From: Alphaproteobacteria bacterium
GTDB lineage: Bacteria; Pseudomonadota; Alphaproteobacteria; Rhizobiales; Xanthobacteraceae
NCBI GenBank assembly: GCA_005883445.1
Contig: VAZL01000392.1
Span: 1 to 15,144, forward strand
Reading direction: 5' to 3'
DNA length: 15,144 nt
The position numbers were made by a program, and so were the translations under genes. Numbering within the stretch: position 1 is the stretch's first letter; each line of letters opens with the position of its first letter. The notes beneath the pieces are model-generated. The model made no database searches, had not been told where the DNA came from, and was given only the letters and a program-made list of their open reading frames with translations. Shown here one piece after another: positions 14,707 to 15,144 of this stretch.

Positions 14707-15144
14707 TCAGTTATCGAATCCGACCTTGTCCACCAGGTTGGCCGCCGCCTTCTTGTGGTCGGCGATCTTGGACAGCGGAATCGTATCGGCATTGAGTTTG
14801 CCGTACCCCGCGATGATGGCATACATATGCTGCGCCTCCTCACCGACCAGCCACTCGACCAGTTTCATGGCGTTGGCTTTGTTGGGCGCGTAGCGGGCCA
14901 AGACGACGGCCGACAAGTTCACGTGGGTGCCTCCGTTCTGGAAGCTCGGAAGGATGACCTTGGTCGCCTCCGCCCACGCTTTGCGGTCGGGCTCTTTGTT
15001 GAGCATCAGCGCCCAATAATAAGTATTGGCAACGCCGATGTCGCATTTGCCGGCCGCGATATCGCGGGCGACCTCGCGGTCGCCGCCCGATGGCTTCTGC
15101 GCGAGATTGGCTTTGAGGCCGCTGAGCCATTCTTCGGTCTTGGC
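14707..15144 (-). CDS. Iron(III)-type ABC transporter substrate-binding protein, C-terminal part (5' end outside the window)
   Basis: The C-terminal 145 residues of an FbpA/FutA-type periplasmic ferric-binding protein. The frame is open to the right edge and ends with LVDKVGFDN, the family C-terminus. It contains SGLKANLAQKPSGGDREVARDIA written as two conserved blocks around the GGD turn, then AAGKCDIGVANTYYWALML, whose adjacent tyrosines match the iron-coordinating pair in FbpA, and NGGTHVNLSAVVLARYAPNK. After GEEAQHMYA the sequence goes directly to IIAGYGKLNADT; relatives have about 16-20 more residues here, including the conserved EYPV motif, so a short in-frame loss near 14810-14826 is suspected. 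The permease gene follows on the same strand. The protein would deliver Fe3+ to that permease; other metal or small-ligand substrates are possible. Confidence 0.88.
   Translation of the reverse strand, partial: AKTEEWLSGLKANLAQKPSGGDREVARDIAAGKCDIGVANTYYWALMLNKEPDRKAWAEATKVILPSFQNGGTHVNLSAVVLARYAPNKANAMKLVEWLVGEEAQHMYAIIAGYGKLNADTIPLSKIADHKKAAANLVDKVGFDN

Overview
The window is about 15 kb of GC-rich DNA. Codon use, gene families and a palindromic repeat upstream of the malonyl-CoA decarboxylase gene point to an alphaproteobacterium of the order Hyphomicrobiales (Bradyrhizobium / Rhodopseudomonas / Xanthobacteraceae-like). That placement is inferred from protein and repeat resemblance, not from a marker gene. 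No rRNA, tRNA, CRISPR array, transposase or phage gene was seen.

Layout, left to right. (1) 1-2493: a class III CoA-transferase gene, cut by the left edge, reads left; a malonyl-CoA decarboxylase gene reads right. The 431-nt gap between them holds three consecutive palindromic elements. (2) 2507-6431: a leftward short-chain dehydrogenase, then a rightward glycerol catabolic pair, glpD (glycerol-3-phosphate dehydrogenase) and glpK (glycerol kinase, TTG start). (3) 6544-9410: a rightward polyamine-type ABC transporter operon made of an ATPase and two permeases, with no binding-protein gene. The ATPase gene is broken. (4) 9484-11429: a leftward AsmA-family envelope protein gene with a frameshift near its 3' end, ending at a convincing intrinsic terminator. 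(5) 11610-12931: leftward scoB and scoA, the two subunits of succinyl-CoA:3-ketoacid CoA-transferase. (6) 13056-15144: a leftward ferric-iron-type ABC system, with a two-domain permease (frameshifted) and the C-terminal part of its periplasmic binding protein (cut by the right edge), separated by a terminator-like hairpin.

Functionally this is central carbon and CoA-thioester metabolism (malonyl-CoA, glycerol, ketone bodies) next to two ABC uptake systems. The left 6.4 kb reads cleanly.

The most striking feature of the right part is that five of its eight genes look damaged: the ABC ATPase, AsmA, ScoA, the iron permease and the iron-binding protein. Compared with what I know of each family, each lacks a short stretch, typically estimated at about 16-25 codons; in AsmA a single-base loss would also fit. 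Three of these losses also shift the frame, all by the same phase. The genes between them (both polyamine-type permeases and scoB) look intact. This could be real gene decay or systematic assembly or consensus error; raw reads would decide. No novel defence or mobile system was recognised. The most interesting uncharacterised structures are the paired covarying palindromes at 746-908 and an interleaved inverted repeat at 11502-11535.
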